From NCBI RefSeq assembly GCF_016592435.1, contig NZ_AP014545.1:3046693-3110692 (forward strand): DNA of 64,000 bases, written 5' to 3'. Under the pieces are notes generated by a model. The model saw only the letters and a list, made by a program, of their open reading frames with translations. It searched no databases and had not been told where the DNA came from. Positions 1 through 12,030 of this stretch are shown here, piece after piece. Source of the DNA: Amphritea japonica ATCC BAA-1530. Lineage in GTDB: Bacteria > Pseudomonadota > Gammaproteobacteria > Pseudomonadales > Balneatricaceae. The position numbers were made by a program, and so were the translations under genes. How positions within the stretch are numbered: position 1 is the first letter of the stretch; each line of letters starts with the position of its first letter.

Positions 1-617
1 TGCACAAGCTCTAACTGATTAACTGATCCATTCCCCAGTGCAATCGAGCGGAAACCGTTACGATTTATCTCAACAGGGATCGCATGTCGGGAATCAGTAA
101 TCAGCATCGCCCGACTGGTATAGTGACTGACCTCAACGATCTGTCCCATAATTCCACCGGAATCAAGCACCGCCTGGCCCACATACGCATGATCCTCCGA
201 TCCCCGATTAAGCACGATCTGATGCTGGAACGGGTCGGGATTAACCCCTATCAACTCCGTTAGAAACACATCCTGATCAAGCCGTTGACGGCCTTCTAAC
301 AATTCACGTAAGCGAACATTTTCAGCGGTAAGAGAGGCCACTTGCTGAACCCTCTGCTTCAACAGCAAGGCTTCCTGACGCAAGCGCCGATTTTCATCGG
401 TTAACTGACTACGGGTCACTAAAACATCGCTAAGCTCATCAGCCACCTGCGCGGGGGCATCCACAATCCATTGCAGTGGAGTGATTAACAAAGATAGGTT
501 GGAGCGGGTTTGATTCATTTTGGACCACTTCAAGTCCAGAACAATCAGCACTACAGACAGCACCAACAGAACGATAAAGCGGGTCCATAGGGACCCGCTA
601 ATGAAGATACTAGCGAT
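1..617 (-). CDS. mreC: Rod shape-determining protein MreC (partial, 3' end outside window)
   Basis: MreC is a bitopic inner membrane protein that links MreB filaments to the peptidoglycan elongation machinery. The reverse strand gives a short cytoplasmic start, one hydrophobic helix (about residues 13-28), a coiled coil rich in Leu, Glu and Arg (LTDENRRLRQEALLLKQRV), then the beta domain (HQIVLNRGSEDHAYVGQAV). It lies 64 bases after mreB in the same direction, the standard mreBC order. The start is odd: after an in-frame TAA at 642-644 there is no ATG, GTG or TTG until the middle of the membrane helix. A perfect AGGAGG (624-629) stands six bases before an ATC at 615-617, and translating from there gives a normal N-terminus. 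ATG at 516-518 would remove the membrane anchor. Family is certain; the start is inferred. Confidence 0.9.
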   Translation of the reverse strand, partial: MASIFISGSLWTRFIVLLVLSVVLIVLDLKWSKMNQTRSNLSLLITPLQWIVDAPAQVADELSDVLVTRSQLTDENRRLRQEALLLKQRVQQVASLTAENVRLRELLEGRQRLDQDVFLTELIGVNPDPFQHQIVLNRGSEDHAYVGQAVLDSGGIMGQIVEVSHYTSRAMLITDSRHAIPVEINRNGFRSIALGNGSVNQLELV

Positions 618-681
618 AGAACACCTCCTGTCGAAGTTGTTCCGTTATTCTGGCAAAATCAACCATTCAATTTATTCACGC

Positions 682-1737
<1,056 letters not shown>

Positions 1738-1881
1738 TTAGATTGTGCGACTGCACATTCACTTGATCAAAAAAACAGGCCCACTGTAGCAATGGCGGGG
1801 ATTTTGGGCAAGCTGCAAATGTGTTAACGTAGCGCTTTATTTAGTTATCTGACCAAATACCATAGCAATGAGAATTCAATC

Positions 1882-2169
1882 ATGTCTTTAGACCGCTCTG
1901 ACGTCGAAAAGATCGCGCATCTGGCGAGATTAAATATCGCCGAACAGGATATTCAGGAATATGCTGAAAACCTGACCGACATTCTGGACCTTGTCGATCA
2001 GATGCAAGCCATAGATACCACGGATATTAAACCAATGGCTCACCCGATGGATGCTATTCAGCGTTTACGTAGCGACACAGTAACCGAGGGCAATCAGCGC
2101 GACCACCTACAAACGGTTGCTCCGGCTGTTGAAGCGGGACTCTTTCAGGTTCCTAAAGTAATCGAATAA
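1882..2169 (+). CDS. gatC: Aspartyl/glutamyl-tRNA amidotransferase subunit C
   Basis: Small subunit of GatCAB, which converts misacylated Glu-tRNA(Gln) or Asp-tRNA(Asn) to the amidated form. The 95 residues contain the family pattern [12 protein letters not shown] near the start, a helical centre ([19 protein letters not shown]) and the conserved C-terminal FQVPKVIE. It is first in the order gatC-gatA-gatB, 38 bases ahead of gatA. No strong Shine-Dalgarno precedes the ATG. Confidence 0.96.
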   Translation: MSLDRSDVEKIAHLARLNIAEQDIQEYAENLTDILDLVDQMQAIDTTDIKPMAHPMDAIQRLRSDTVTEGNQRDHLQTVAPAVEAGLFQVPKVIE

Positions 2170-2207
2170 CCCCGAACCCAATACCTGTTTAAGGATCAAT
2201 TAACATT

Positions 2208-3656
2208 ATGTTTGAGAAAACACTCGCCGAATTGGCGCAGGGGTTGGCAAGCGGTGAATTTAGCAGTGTTGAGCTAACCCGCAGCTACCTTGATCGTATA
2301 AAGACCGAAGATGACGCTCTGAACAGTTTTATTACTGTCACTGAAACACAAGCACTGTCGCAGGCTGAAGCGGCTGATCAACGTCGTTCCGCTGGAGAGG
2401 CTGGCACTTTTACCGGCCTGCCTATCGCCCATAAAGACATCTTCTGCACCCAGGGCGTTAGAACCAGTTGTGGCTCCCGTATGCTGGATAGCTTCGCCTC
2501 CCCTTACAACGCTACGGTGATTGAGAACTTCAACACTGCCGGCGCCGTAAGCCTGGGTAAGACCAATATGGACGAGTTCGCGATGGGCTCCTCCAACGAA
2601 TCCAGTTTCTACGGCCCCGCTCGTAATCCATGGAATAATGACTGCGTACCCGGCGGTTCGTCCGGTGGATCAGCCGCAGCAGTAGCCGGCCGCCTGGCAC
2701 CCGCTGCAACCGGTACCGATACTGGTGGGTCAATCCGTCAACCCGCAGCCCTGTGCGGCATTACCGGTCTGAAACCAACCTACGGTCGAGTATCCCGTTA
2801 CGGCATGATCGCCTACGCGTCATCACTGGACCAGGGTGGGCCGATGGCACGCACTGCCGAAGATAACGCGATGATGCTCAACGTAATGGCGGGGTTCGAT
2901 CCAAAAGACTCAACCAGTATCGATAAAGCTGTTCCGGATTACACCCTGGCATTAAACGATTCCTTGAAAGGGCTGAAAATAGGCCTGCCAAAAGAGTTCT
3001 TCTCTGGAGAAATTGATCCGCAGATTACCACTCAGGTGCAGAATGCGATTCGCGAGTTCGAGGCACTGGGCGCGACCATTAAAGAGATCAGCCTGCCAAA
3101 CACCCACTTAGCTATTCCGGCGTACTATATTATTGCACCGGCTGAAGCCTCTTCCAACCTCTCTCGATTCGACGGCGTTCGCTACGGCCATCGCTGTGAA
3201 GAGCCGGCAGATCTGGAAGATATGTATAAACGCAGCCGGGGCGAAGGGTTTGGGGAAGAAGTTAAACGCCGCATCATGGTAGGCACTTACGCGCTTTCCG
3301 AAGGCTTCTACGACGCTTACTACAAAAAAGCGCTACAGATTCGCCGACTGATTCAACAGGATTACGTTAATGCCCTGTCTGAAGTTGATATTATTATGGG
3401 CCCCACCACACCGCATCCCGCCTTTAAACTAGGCGAGAAATCGTCTGACCCAATTGCGATGTATATGGAAGATATTTTCACCATCTCCCTTAACCTTGCG
3501 GGCATGCCTGGGATGTCTATCCCTTGCGGTTTTGCTAATGGACTTCCTGTTGGCCTTCAGTTGATCGGAAACTACTTTGCTGAAGAGCGCCTTTTAAATG
3601 CCTCACACCAGTTTCAGCAAGCGACAGACTGGCATAAGCAGACGCCAACAAGTTAA
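2208..3656 (+). CDS. gatA: Aspartyl/glutamyl-tRNA amidotransferase subunit A
   Basis: Amidase-signature subunit that hydrolyses glutamine and feeds ammonia to GatB. The 482 residues are normal length. The catalytic Lys lies in LPIAHKDIF (about residue 76), the cis-Ser in the Gly/Ser loop [12 protein letters not shown] (about 149-160) and the nucleophile Ser in [14 protein letters not shown] (about 167-180), so the Ser-cisSer-Lys triad is intact. The start has AAGGA about a dozen bases upstream. Middle gene of gatCAB, followed 90 bases later by gatB. Confidence 0.98.
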   Translation: MFEKTLAELAQGLASGEFSSVELTRSYLDRIKTEDDALNSFITVTETQALSQAEAADQRRSAGEAGTFTGLPIAHKDIFCTQGVRTSCGSRMLDSFASPYNATVIENFNTAGAVSLGKTNMDEFAMGSSNESSFYGPARNPWNNDCVPGGSSGGSAAAVAGRLAPAATGTDTGGSIRQPAALCGITGLKPTYGRVSRYGMIAYASSLDQGGPMARTAEDNAMMLNVMAGFDPKDSTSIDKAVPDYTLALNDSLKGLKIGLPKEFFSGEIDPQITTQVQNAIREFEALGATIKEISLPNTHLAIPAYYIIAPAEASSNLSRFDGVRYGHRCEEPADLEDMYKRSRGEGFGEEVKRRIMVGTYALSEGFYDAYYKKALQIRRLIQQDYVNALSEVDIIMGPTTPHPAFKLGEKSSDPIAMYMEDIFTISLNLAGMPGMSIPCGFANGLPVGLQLIGNYFAEERLLNASHQFQQATDWHKQTPTS

Positions 3657-3746
3657 ACGCTGCATAACAACAGCATGTAGATACAGAATTTAACGCAGTC
3701 GCATTTGTGCAAATACCACAACTGACTGCAAGAAGAGGTTTACAAG

Positions 3747-5204
3747 ATGGAATGGGAAGCAGTCATCGGGCTTGAGATTCACGCCCAACTGGCGACTAAG
3801 TCCAAGATATTCTCCGGAGCCAGCACCGCTTTTGGTGCCGAACCAAACACCCAGGCATGCGCCGTTGACCTGGCATTGCCTGGCACCCTGCCGGTGTTTA
3901 ACGCTGAAGCACTGCGTATGGCCGTCATGTTCGGTGTCGCCATTGAAGCAGAAATAGGCCACACCTCGGTATTTGATCGTAAGAATTACTTCTATCCGGA
4001 TTTGCCAAAAGGCTATCAAACCAGCCAGTTATTCCATCCTATCGTCGGCATTGGCCATATCGATATCGAGCTGGAAGATGGCTCCACCAAGCGGATAGGC
4101 GTTACCCGGGCACACCTTGAGGAGGATGCAGGTAAATCCCTGCATGAAGAGTTCCCAAGCATGACCGGTATCGATCTCAACAGGGCTGGAACCCCGTTGC
4201 TGGAAATCGTATCCGAACCGGATATGCGCAGCGCTGAAGAGGCGGTCGCTTACGTTAAAAAGATTCACGCGATCGTAACCAATCTGGGTATCTGTGACGG
4301 CAACATGGCTGAAGGCTCCTTCCGCTGCGACTGCAACGTTTCAGTACGCCCCAAGGGCGAAGAGAAACTAGGCAATCGTACTGAGTCCAAGAACATCAAC
4401 TCCTTCCGTTTTATCGAAAAAGCGATTAAAGGCGAGATTATACGCCAGATCGACCTGATTGAAGATGGCCACACTATCACTCAGGAAACTCGTCTTTATG
4501 ACGCCAATAAAGATGAAACCCGCTCTATGCGAAGCAAGGAAGAAGCCAACGATTACCGTTACTTCCCCTGCCCTGATCTACTGCCGATCGTTATCGACGA
4601 TGAATATGTAGAGCAGATCCGCAACTGTTTGCCGGAGCTACCGGATGCCCGTAAAGCTCGCTTCCTTGAGCAGTTCAAACTAAGCGACTACGATGCAATG
4701 GTACTGTCTGCCTACCGAGAACTTGGCGGTTATTTTGAAACCGTAGCCAATACCGCAGGCGATGCAAAACTGGCAGCCAACTGGGTAATGGGCGAACTGT
4801 CAAAGCATCTAAATCAGAACGATACTGATATCACCGCCTCTCCGGTCACCGCTGAGATGCTGGGTGGACTGCTACTACGTATCAAAGACAACACTATTAC
4901 TGGCAAAATAGCCAAACAAGTGTTTGAATCGATGTGGGCTGGTGATGGCAATGCCGATGAAGTCATTGAAGCCAAGGGCTTGAAGCAGGTAACCGATACC
5001 GGCGCTATCGAGTCGATGGTTGATGATGTCATCGGTGCAAACCAACCTCAGGTTGATCAATACGTCAATGCTGAACCGGAAAAGCGCGGCAAGATGATCG
5101 GCTTCTTCATGGGGAAGGTAATGCAAGCCTCTCAGGGTAAAGCAAATCCTGGACAAGTTCAGGGGTTACTCAAGCAGAAACTTGACTCTTTAGCCAACAG
5201 CTAA
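3747..5204 (+). CDS. gatB: Aspartyl/glutamyl-tRNA amidotransferase subunit B
   Basis: The kinase and tRNA-binding subunit of GatCAB; it activates the Glu or Asp on tRNA with ATP and receives ammonia from GatA. The 485 residues start with the conserved [20 protein letters not shown] and carry the GatB signature [14 protein letters not shown] (about 190-203) and the hairpin [12 protein letters not shown]. The C-terminal GatB/YqeY helical domain ends in the typical [19 protein letters not shown] lies eight bases before the ATG. A strong terminator follows at 5226. The presence of gatCAB implies that Gln-tRNA or Asn-tRNA is made, at least partly, by the indirect route. Confidence 0.98.
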   Translation: MEWEAVIGLEIHAQLATKSKIFSGASTAFGAEPNTQACAVDLALPGTLPVFNAEALRMAVMFGVAIEAEIGHTSVFDRKNYFYPDLPKGYQTSQLFHPIVGIGHIDIELEDGSTKRIGVTRAHLEEDAGKSLHEEFPSMTGIDLNRAGTPLLEIVSEPDMRSAEEAVAYVKKIHAIVTNLGICDGNMAEGSFRCDCNVSVRPKGEEKLGNRTESKNINSFRFIEKAIKGEIIRQIDLIEDGHTITQETRLYDANKDETRSMRSKEEANDYRYFPCPDLLPIVIDDEYVEQIRNCLPELPDARKARFLEQFKLSDYDAMVLSAYRELGGYFETVANTAGDAKLAANWVMGELSKHLNQNDTDITASPVTAEMLGGLLLRIKDNTITGKIAKQVFESMWAGDGNADEVIEAKGLKQVTDTGAIESMVDDVIGANQPQVDQYVNAEPEKRGKMIGFFMGKVMQASQGKANPGQVQGLLKQKLDSLANS

Positions 5205-5225
5205 CGCTGTCCACACCTGCTAATA

Positions 5226-5250
5226 AAAACCGGCTTTGCCGGTTTTTTTT
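5226..5250 (+). terminator. Intrinsic terminator after gatB
   Basis: Stem AAAACCGGC / GCCGGTTTT with a small TTT loop, followed by a T-run. It lies 21 bases past the gatB stop and closes the gatCAB operon. Confidence 0.9.
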
Positions 5251-5392
5251 GTTCATAAAATTACCTAAGCATAGCCGAGAGAAGGATTAATTTAGCAAAA
5301 TAGTCGGATTAAGTAGCATAAAAAATGAACCTCAGAAGCCAAAAATCGTCTAATATTGTCCAACACGTATTGGCTTAAACAGGAGCAAAACT

Positions 5393-5863
5393 ATGCCAAC
5401 CGCGACATTTGCAGCAGGATGCTTTTGGGGGGTTGAATCCCGCTTTGCCAGCACCTCGGGAGTAACCTCAACAGCTGTCGGTTATATGGGCGGACATACG
5501 AATGATCCGACCTATGAAGAGCTATGCCGCAAAGGCACAGGGCATGCCGAAGTAGTACAACTGGAATTTGACGAACAACAGATTAGCTATGACACTCTGC
5601 TGGATATCTTTTGGCAGATGCACGATCCTACCACCCTGAATCAGCAGGGGCCGGATATCGGTGATCAATACAGATCTGCTATTTTTTATCATGATGATCA
5701 TCAGCGGATTATGGCAGAGCAAAGCTTAGCAGTGCTGGACAAAAGCGGCATCTTTGGCAACCCCATCGTGACACAGATAGCCAAGGCTTCACAATTCTGG
5801 CGCGCAGAAGAGTATCACCAACAGTACAATGCCAAGAACGGCTATGGTGGATGCTCAATCTAA
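5393..5863 (+). CDS. msrA: Peptide-methionine (S)-S-oxide reductase MsrA
   Basis: Repairs methionine-S-sulfoxide in oxidised proteins. The catalytic Cys10 is in the signature [10 protein letters not shown]. Further family motifs are [31 protein letters not shown] and the central [26 protein letters not shown] (here read from about residues 70-95). The 156 residues make it the short cytoplasmic form. A C-terminal Cys in GGCSI may be the resolving residue. Preceded by AGGAGC before the ATG. It appears to be a single-gene unit. Confidence 0.96.
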   Translation: MPTATFAAGCFWGVESRFASTSGVTSTAVGYMGGHTNDPTYEELCRKGTGHAEVVQLEFDEQQISYDTLLDIFWQMHDPTTLNQQGPDIGDQYRSAIFYHDDHQRIMAEQSLAVLDKSGIFGNPIVTQIAKASQFWRAEEYHQQYNAKNGYGGCSI

Positions 5864-5900
5864 AAAAACACCTGAATACTTACCAACAGGTATTCAGGTG
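5862..5900 (-). terminator. Intrinsic terminator, mainly for fadH
   Basis: A perfect 11-bp stem, CACCTGAATAC (5869-5879) with GTATTCAGGTG (5890-5900), and a 10-base loop. On the minus strand it is followed by seven T, so it should stop transcription arriving from fadH; on the plus strand it can also protect the msrA 3' end. Confidence 0.85.
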
Positions 5901-5994
5901 ATCTCATAGTCCATCTTTATTACCAGTACAACGAGACATCGGCTCAGAAACTCAGAAGCCTCGATCGACTCTTATATCAAAGATCTACTCAACC

Positions 5995-8092
<2,098 letters not shown>

Positions 8093-8117
8093 TTAGGTAG
8101 TTATAGAAAAACCAAAC

Positions 8118-8157
8118 TGGACAGCGTCAAGATAGAGCGATATTTTGACACTGTCAA
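8118..8157. promoter_or_regulatory. Candidate paired operators for the TetR regulator
   Basis: A perfect palindrome TTGACACTGTCAA (8145-8157) and a second, diverged copy TGGACAGCGTCAA (8118-8130), both followed by GAT, lie 27 bases apart between fadH and the TetR gene. The TTGACA of the palindrome also works as a -35 box with TTAGAT 16 bases downstream toward the TetR gene, so occupancy could block both promoters. Assignment to this regulator is inferred from position and symmetry. Confidence 0.6.
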
Positions 8158-8179
8158 GATTGATTGTTAGATTGCCCGG

Positions 8180-8800
8180 ATGAAACCAACAGATTCCGCA
8201 CCATCATCCCGCAATTATCATCATGGCGACCTTTACCAGTCACTGCTTTTAATGGCCACAGAGATGATTACAGAGGGAGGCACCGAAAACCTTTCCATGC
8301 GTAAGCTTGCTGATCGGGTAGGCGTTTCACGGACCGCACCCTACCACCACTTTAAAGATAAAAACGTACTTCTCTGTGCGATTGCTGAGCAGGGATTTGA
8401 AAGAGTTGAAAAACTACTTCTTGAGGCTCGAACTCAGGAAAAAGCGGTCTCTCTGACAGCCGCTTTCACCGAGTATGTACATACGTATATTGAACTTGCC
8501 CATCAACACCGGGAGCAATATGACCTGATGTTCGGCCGAGAAATATGGCGCAATGGAACACCGACTGCATCACTTCAAAACAGATCACGGCAACATTTCA
8601 AAAGTTGGCTTAACTGGATCGAACACCTGTCCGATCAGAACGTTATTCACTCCGGTGACTCAACACTGCGAACAGCACAGGTATGTTGGGCAACCCTTCA
8701 CGGGCTCTGCCGATTGTTAAATGATGGAATCTATACCGAACAAAGCCATCTGAAAGAGATGGTCGATACCGCTGTGAATATGATGTTGAAAGACGCTTAA
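8180..8800 (+). CDS. TetR/AcrR family transcriptional regulator
   Basis: Dimeric repressor with an N-terminal helix-turn-helix: MRKLADRVGVSRTAPYHHFK (about residues 41-60) is the recognition region, inside a typical TetR DNA-binding domain of about 60 residues. The rest (about 70-206) is a helical ligand domain of the WHG/TetR_C_33 type, with conserved Tyr and Trp (EQYDLMFGREIWRN, CWATLHGLCRLLNDG). It is divergent from fadH, so it probably controls fadH in response to an acyl-CoA or similar lipid; the ligand is a guess. No clear Shine-Dalgarno precedes this ATG. A weak hairpin overlaps the stop. Confidence 0.88.
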   Translation: MKPTDSAPSSRNYHHGDLYQSLLLMATEMITEGGTENLSMRKLADRVGVSRTAPYHHFKDKNVLLCAIAEQGFERVEKLLLEARTQEKAVSLTAAFTEYVHTYIELAHQHREQYDLMFGREIWRNGTPTASLQNRSRQHFKSWLNWIEHLSDQNVIHSGDSTLRTAQVCWATLHGLCRLLNDGIYTEQSHLKEMVDTAVNMMLKDA

Positions 8801-9147
8801 GCATAAAATTAAGCCCATCCAGCATAACGCTATTAATTCAGAATGAGGTGCTTATATCGCTAAGGAACACCAGTGGCAAAGGCGACCCCCTGCTCTGATA
8901 CTAATGAAAGACGAAGTAGCATCTAGCGAAAAAAATCATCAGAGTCACTGCATGATAAGTAATCTAAGTGAATGGCGTGACATACATGGCAACAAGTATT
9001 CCCGTACCTACCTAACTTGCTTTCTTTTTTAAGAGCCTCTCTTCACCCTTATAAGCCTCTTCAAACACTCCATCTAAAAATAAAAAAGGCTCACAAACGT
9101 GAGCCTTATTATCATTAAATAAGCGCTTTTAACCCCTGAAAGAAGGT
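8801..9147. other. Gene-free stretch between tetR and hpaD 3' ends
   Basis: This 347-base convergent gap holds no ORF I would support. Its only clear element is the terminator at 9081-9107. Confidence 0.6.
9081..9107 (-). terminator. Intrinsic terminator after hpaD
   Basis: Stem AAGGCTCAC / GTGAGCCTT with a four-base loop; on the minus strand it is followed by six T. It lies about 40 bases past the hpaD stop. Confidence 0.88.
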
Positions 9148-10074
9148 TTATAAACGGCTTGAACCTGGCTCAAAGCTTTTAGTTTCTGATGCCTGCGGGC
9201 CTGGCACCGCAGAACCATCTTGCTCAGTAACCGGGAAGACACAGTTAATCTGACCAGTACCGGAGCTACCGAAATATGGCGTAAGGACTTCAGACTTTCC
9301 TTCATAACCAGACCAGCCCAACGCCCCAAGCATCATCGCAGTATCGTGCATAAAGCCCTCGCCGTGCCCTTTAGCCGCGTACTCAGGTAACATCTCGCAG
9401 AACGTTTTCCAATCGCCACGCTTCCACATCTCTACTACTTCATGATCAAGCGTCTCCAGGAAAGGGCTCCATACTTTGTTGGCAAACTCTGGAGCCTGGC
9501 CATTCTGGGCAAATCGATGAGACAAAGAACCACTGGCCAAAAACGCGACAGTACCATCATAGTGCTTCTCAATCGCTTCACGCATTGCCCAACCCAGACG
9601 AGCAGAGTCATTAAGATAGTGAACCGTACACAAAGCAGAAACAGAGATAACTTTGAAATGACGATCTTCATTCATATAGCGCATAGGCACAATAGTGCCG
9701 TATTCTGGCCCTAGCGAAGTCTTATCATGGGCAAGCGTTTCTACGCCCTGCTGAGTACACTCATCAGCCAGAATTTTACCCAACTCGGGATTGCCATCAT
9801 ATTCAAACTCCATATTAGAGATAAAGTGTGGCAGCTCACCGCTGGTATAGTTCCCTTTGAAATGAGGCGCGCAGTTAATATGATAGTTAGCGTTCACCAA
9901 CCAATGCGTATCAAAGACAACAATAGTATCTACACCCAGCTCCCGGCAACGCTTTCCAATTTCGATATGCCCATCAATAGCTGACTGGCGTGAACCTTTT
10001 TGCGGACCATCAAGTTCAGATAAATACATGCTTGGAACATGCGTGATTTTCGCAACAAGTGCCAGTTTGCCCAT
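9148..10074 (-). CDS. hpaD: 3,4-dihydroxyphenylacetate 2,3-dioxygenase (homoprotocatechuate dioxygenase), orphan
   Basis: Class III (LigB-type) extradiol dioxygenase that opens the ring of homoprotocatechuate. The N-terminus MGKLALVAKITHVPSMYLSE is nearly that of E. coli W HpaD. Metal-ligand candidates His12 (KITHVP) and His57 (VFDTHWLVN) are present, as are VPMRYMNED, ASGSLSHRF and GEGFMHDTAMMLG. At 308 residues it is about 25 longer than HpaD because of a polar tail after the usual end PYFGSSGTGQINCVFPV; the tail (TEQDGSAVPGPQ and on) has no recognised homology. No hpaE, F, G, H or I gene is adjacent, so the pathway must be elsewhere or the substrate differs. Confidence 0.92.
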   Translation of the reverse strand: MGKLALVAKITHVPSMYLSELDGPQKGSRQSAIDGHIEIGKRCRELGVDTIVVFDTHWLVNANYHINCAPHFKGNYTSGELPHFISNMEFEYDGNPELGKILADECTQQGVETLAHDKTSLGPEYGTIVPMRYMNEDRHFKVISVSALCTVHYLNDSARLGWAMREAIEKHYDGTVAFLASGSLSHRFAQNGQAPEFANKVWSPFLETLDHEVVEMWKRGDWKTFCEMLPEYAAKGHGEGFMHDTAMMLGALGWSGYEGKSEVLTPYFGSSGTGQINCVFPVTEQDGSAVPGPQASETKSFEPGSSRL

Positions 10075-10135
10075 TTCTGTTTCCTCTAATTTCTATGATA
10101 TACCGATCGAGCTAAGCATCTCAGACTACTAAGTC

Positions 10136-10162
10136 AGTATAGAACGCTCTGTACCCGGTCAA
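10136..10162 (-). promoter_or_regulatory. Candidate sigma-70 promoter of hpaD
   Basis: On the minus strand TTGACC and TATACT are separated by 15 bases, about 60 bases upstream of the hpaD start. Both boxes are good; the spacer is short. Confidence 0.45.
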
Positions 10163-10773
10163 GCCAAAAAATATACAAGCCCACAGGCAAGACCGATTTC
10201 ACACCCTTATTTTGTTAACATATTAACTATTTTGCAACGATTTTTTCAAGTAATAATCTTATCTACCCTCCCACAAACAACATTAAGAGTCATAACCAAT
10301 TGATCTAATGGGACTTTGCTACTCTTAACAATAAACTTACCTACAAAAAACAAGGAGCCTCACTTGAGTTATGTAGAGAAGTATCTCTATTTAACAAGGG
10401 GACGAATTCAATACCTTTCTTGAGAAAAGCACAGGCATCAGGTACAAAAAAGACATATATCCCGACCCTCCTTTAAATATTATGCTAGCGAACCAGACCA
10501 GTTCATCACAACCAGAAAGCAACTAAATAGAGTTAACTTTAAACTTACAACCTCGATCAGACTGTATTTTGACCGCATTAAGAGTTTTATACAGTAAGCT
10601 AGACCCTATGGGCCTCAAAGTGTTCCGCCCTGAATCAAAGTGGTGGCAAACCACAAAGCACGACTTTAATTCTTAGCAAAGGAGTTAGATAAGAACGGAA
10701 AAGGCTGTTCCTTTTCTCCGATGCTCATAAAATTATAGGATCCATCCATGATAAAAATTCTGTCATCTTCTAT
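10163..10773. other. AT-rich gene-free stretch with possible gene remnants
   Basis: About 600 bases between the hpaD promoter and the 3' end of the sulfotransferase gene. A plus-strand TTG at 10364 has AAGGAG six bases upstream but reads only about 19 codons to a stop. A neighbouring frame then stays open to a TAA near 10527 with protein-like composition (FLEKSTGIRYKKDIYPDPPL). This may be a frameshifted remnant, but no family is recognised. Another imperfect hairpin lies near 10695-10720. Confidence 0.35.
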
Positions 10774-11769
10774 TTAGTAACCTAGAGGCAATTTTTCTAA
10801 CCAGGAAAGCACTTCTTCTTCCGATACAACTTCCATTCTCGCCTCCTCGGGAAATGGCTCTGCATCAGAAAAAAACTTTGAATCTGGCGATAAAAATCGC
10901 CCTTTGAGTCGTTCACTATCTTCGTAAAAATAAGCAAGCAAAGCTTCTGCTTGCTGAGCAGAGGGCCTAAATGCAGGACCTGTCGGCAAAATTTCACGCA
11001 ATAACTTTCGAGTTTGCCGCTGCTTTATTGCTGGTATCCCTTGCCTCTCACGCATTTCATTAAATACCCGCATCACTTCCTGACTATAAGCAGACATGCC
11101 TTTATTATCATGCTGCGTATGGAATGGAGAAGGCTTGAACCCTAAAAACTCTGTAAAGGGATCTAAAATATCCTGATGATCTTCGAACGCAACAACAGTT
11201 AACGCTCCTGCCCCCAACGCGCCCACCCAAAGTGAGAGCTTATTTGCATACATAAGCCCATGGGGCTGCCCACTGTTATTTTTAAATACGTCTCGGGTTG
11301 ATGTCCCGTGTGCCGATAGCCTTGTATTGTATGAGCTTACCGCCCAACGATCTTGCCTACGAAGCACAACAAAAGCATGAATGTCATGAGAAATATTGTT
11401 AAGCAGACCCATTAGTTTCTTAATACTCTCACTACTACGGGGAAAGAGGCCTTCATGACTAAACACAACTGTATGTGCATCAGAATTTTCAATTTCTTTG
11501 ATCAGCTTTTTTTCAAAATACTTATCAAAGTTAGCAACATCTTCAGACGAGAGCTTATGTTCCCGAATATAGTTGTTTAAACAACGATCAAGCCCTGCGT
11601 AGGCGGACAAACCTTGATCTTCAACATTTACCTTAGAGGCTTCAGGCAAAAGAAAACCGGCCTTACCAAGCTGTACACGATGCGCAGCAAGAAACTTCTG
11701 AAATGTTGTTGAACCACACTTTGTATGACCAATATGTATAAGAATTCGTGGAGGCTGCCTTCGTGACAT
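10774..11769 (-). CDS. Sulfotransferase-like protein
   Basis: Predicted to move a sulfuryl group from PAPS to a carbohydrate or other acceptor. The N-terminal ILIHIGHTKCGSTTFQKFL (about residues 9-27) matches the 5'-phosphosulfate-binding loop: beta strand, then a Gly/Ser/Thr turn, then helix. Later, TVVFSHEGLFPRS and VVLRRQDRWAVSSYNTRL (around 155) fit the strand with Arg and Ser that contacts the 3'-phosphate. The 331 residues show no signal peptide or membrane helix. It is the minus-strand edge of an AT-rich group of three related genes; the other two face away from it. The acceptor cannot be told from sequence. Confidence 0.75.
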   Translation of the reverse strand: MSRRQPPRILIHIGHTKCGSTTFQKFLAAHRVQLGKAGFLLPEASKVNVEDQGLSAYAGLDRCLNNYIREHKLSSEDVANFDKYFEKKLIKEIENSDAHTVVFSHEGLFPRSSESIKKLMGLLNNISHDIHAFVVLRRQDRWAVSSYNTRLSAHGTSTRDVFKNNSGQPHGLMYANKLSLWVGALGAGALTVVAFEDHQDILDPFTEFLGFKPSPFHTQHDNKGMSAYSQEVMRVFNEMRERQGIPAIKQRQTRKLLREILPTGPAFRPSAQQAEALLAYFYEDSERLKGRFLSPDSKFFSDAEPFPEEARMEVVSEEEVLSWLEKLPLGY

Positions 11770-12030
11770 CTATTAAGCCCTTTACATATTAATATCTATA
11801 TAAGAAAACCTATACTAGCGCTGCATAGGAGTGATGCATTTAAGACTACAGCAATCACTAAATATCATCTATTGATCAGCGCATACCGCAACAACCTAGC
11901 CCCATATATTTAGAATAATTCAAGATAACTATCTTCTGTATGCCAAAAATTCATCTGGAGTTTAATCATGAGTCATGGCAGTGTTTATCTAATAGATAAT
12001 TATACTTATATCAGTACTGAAGGCTTTTAA

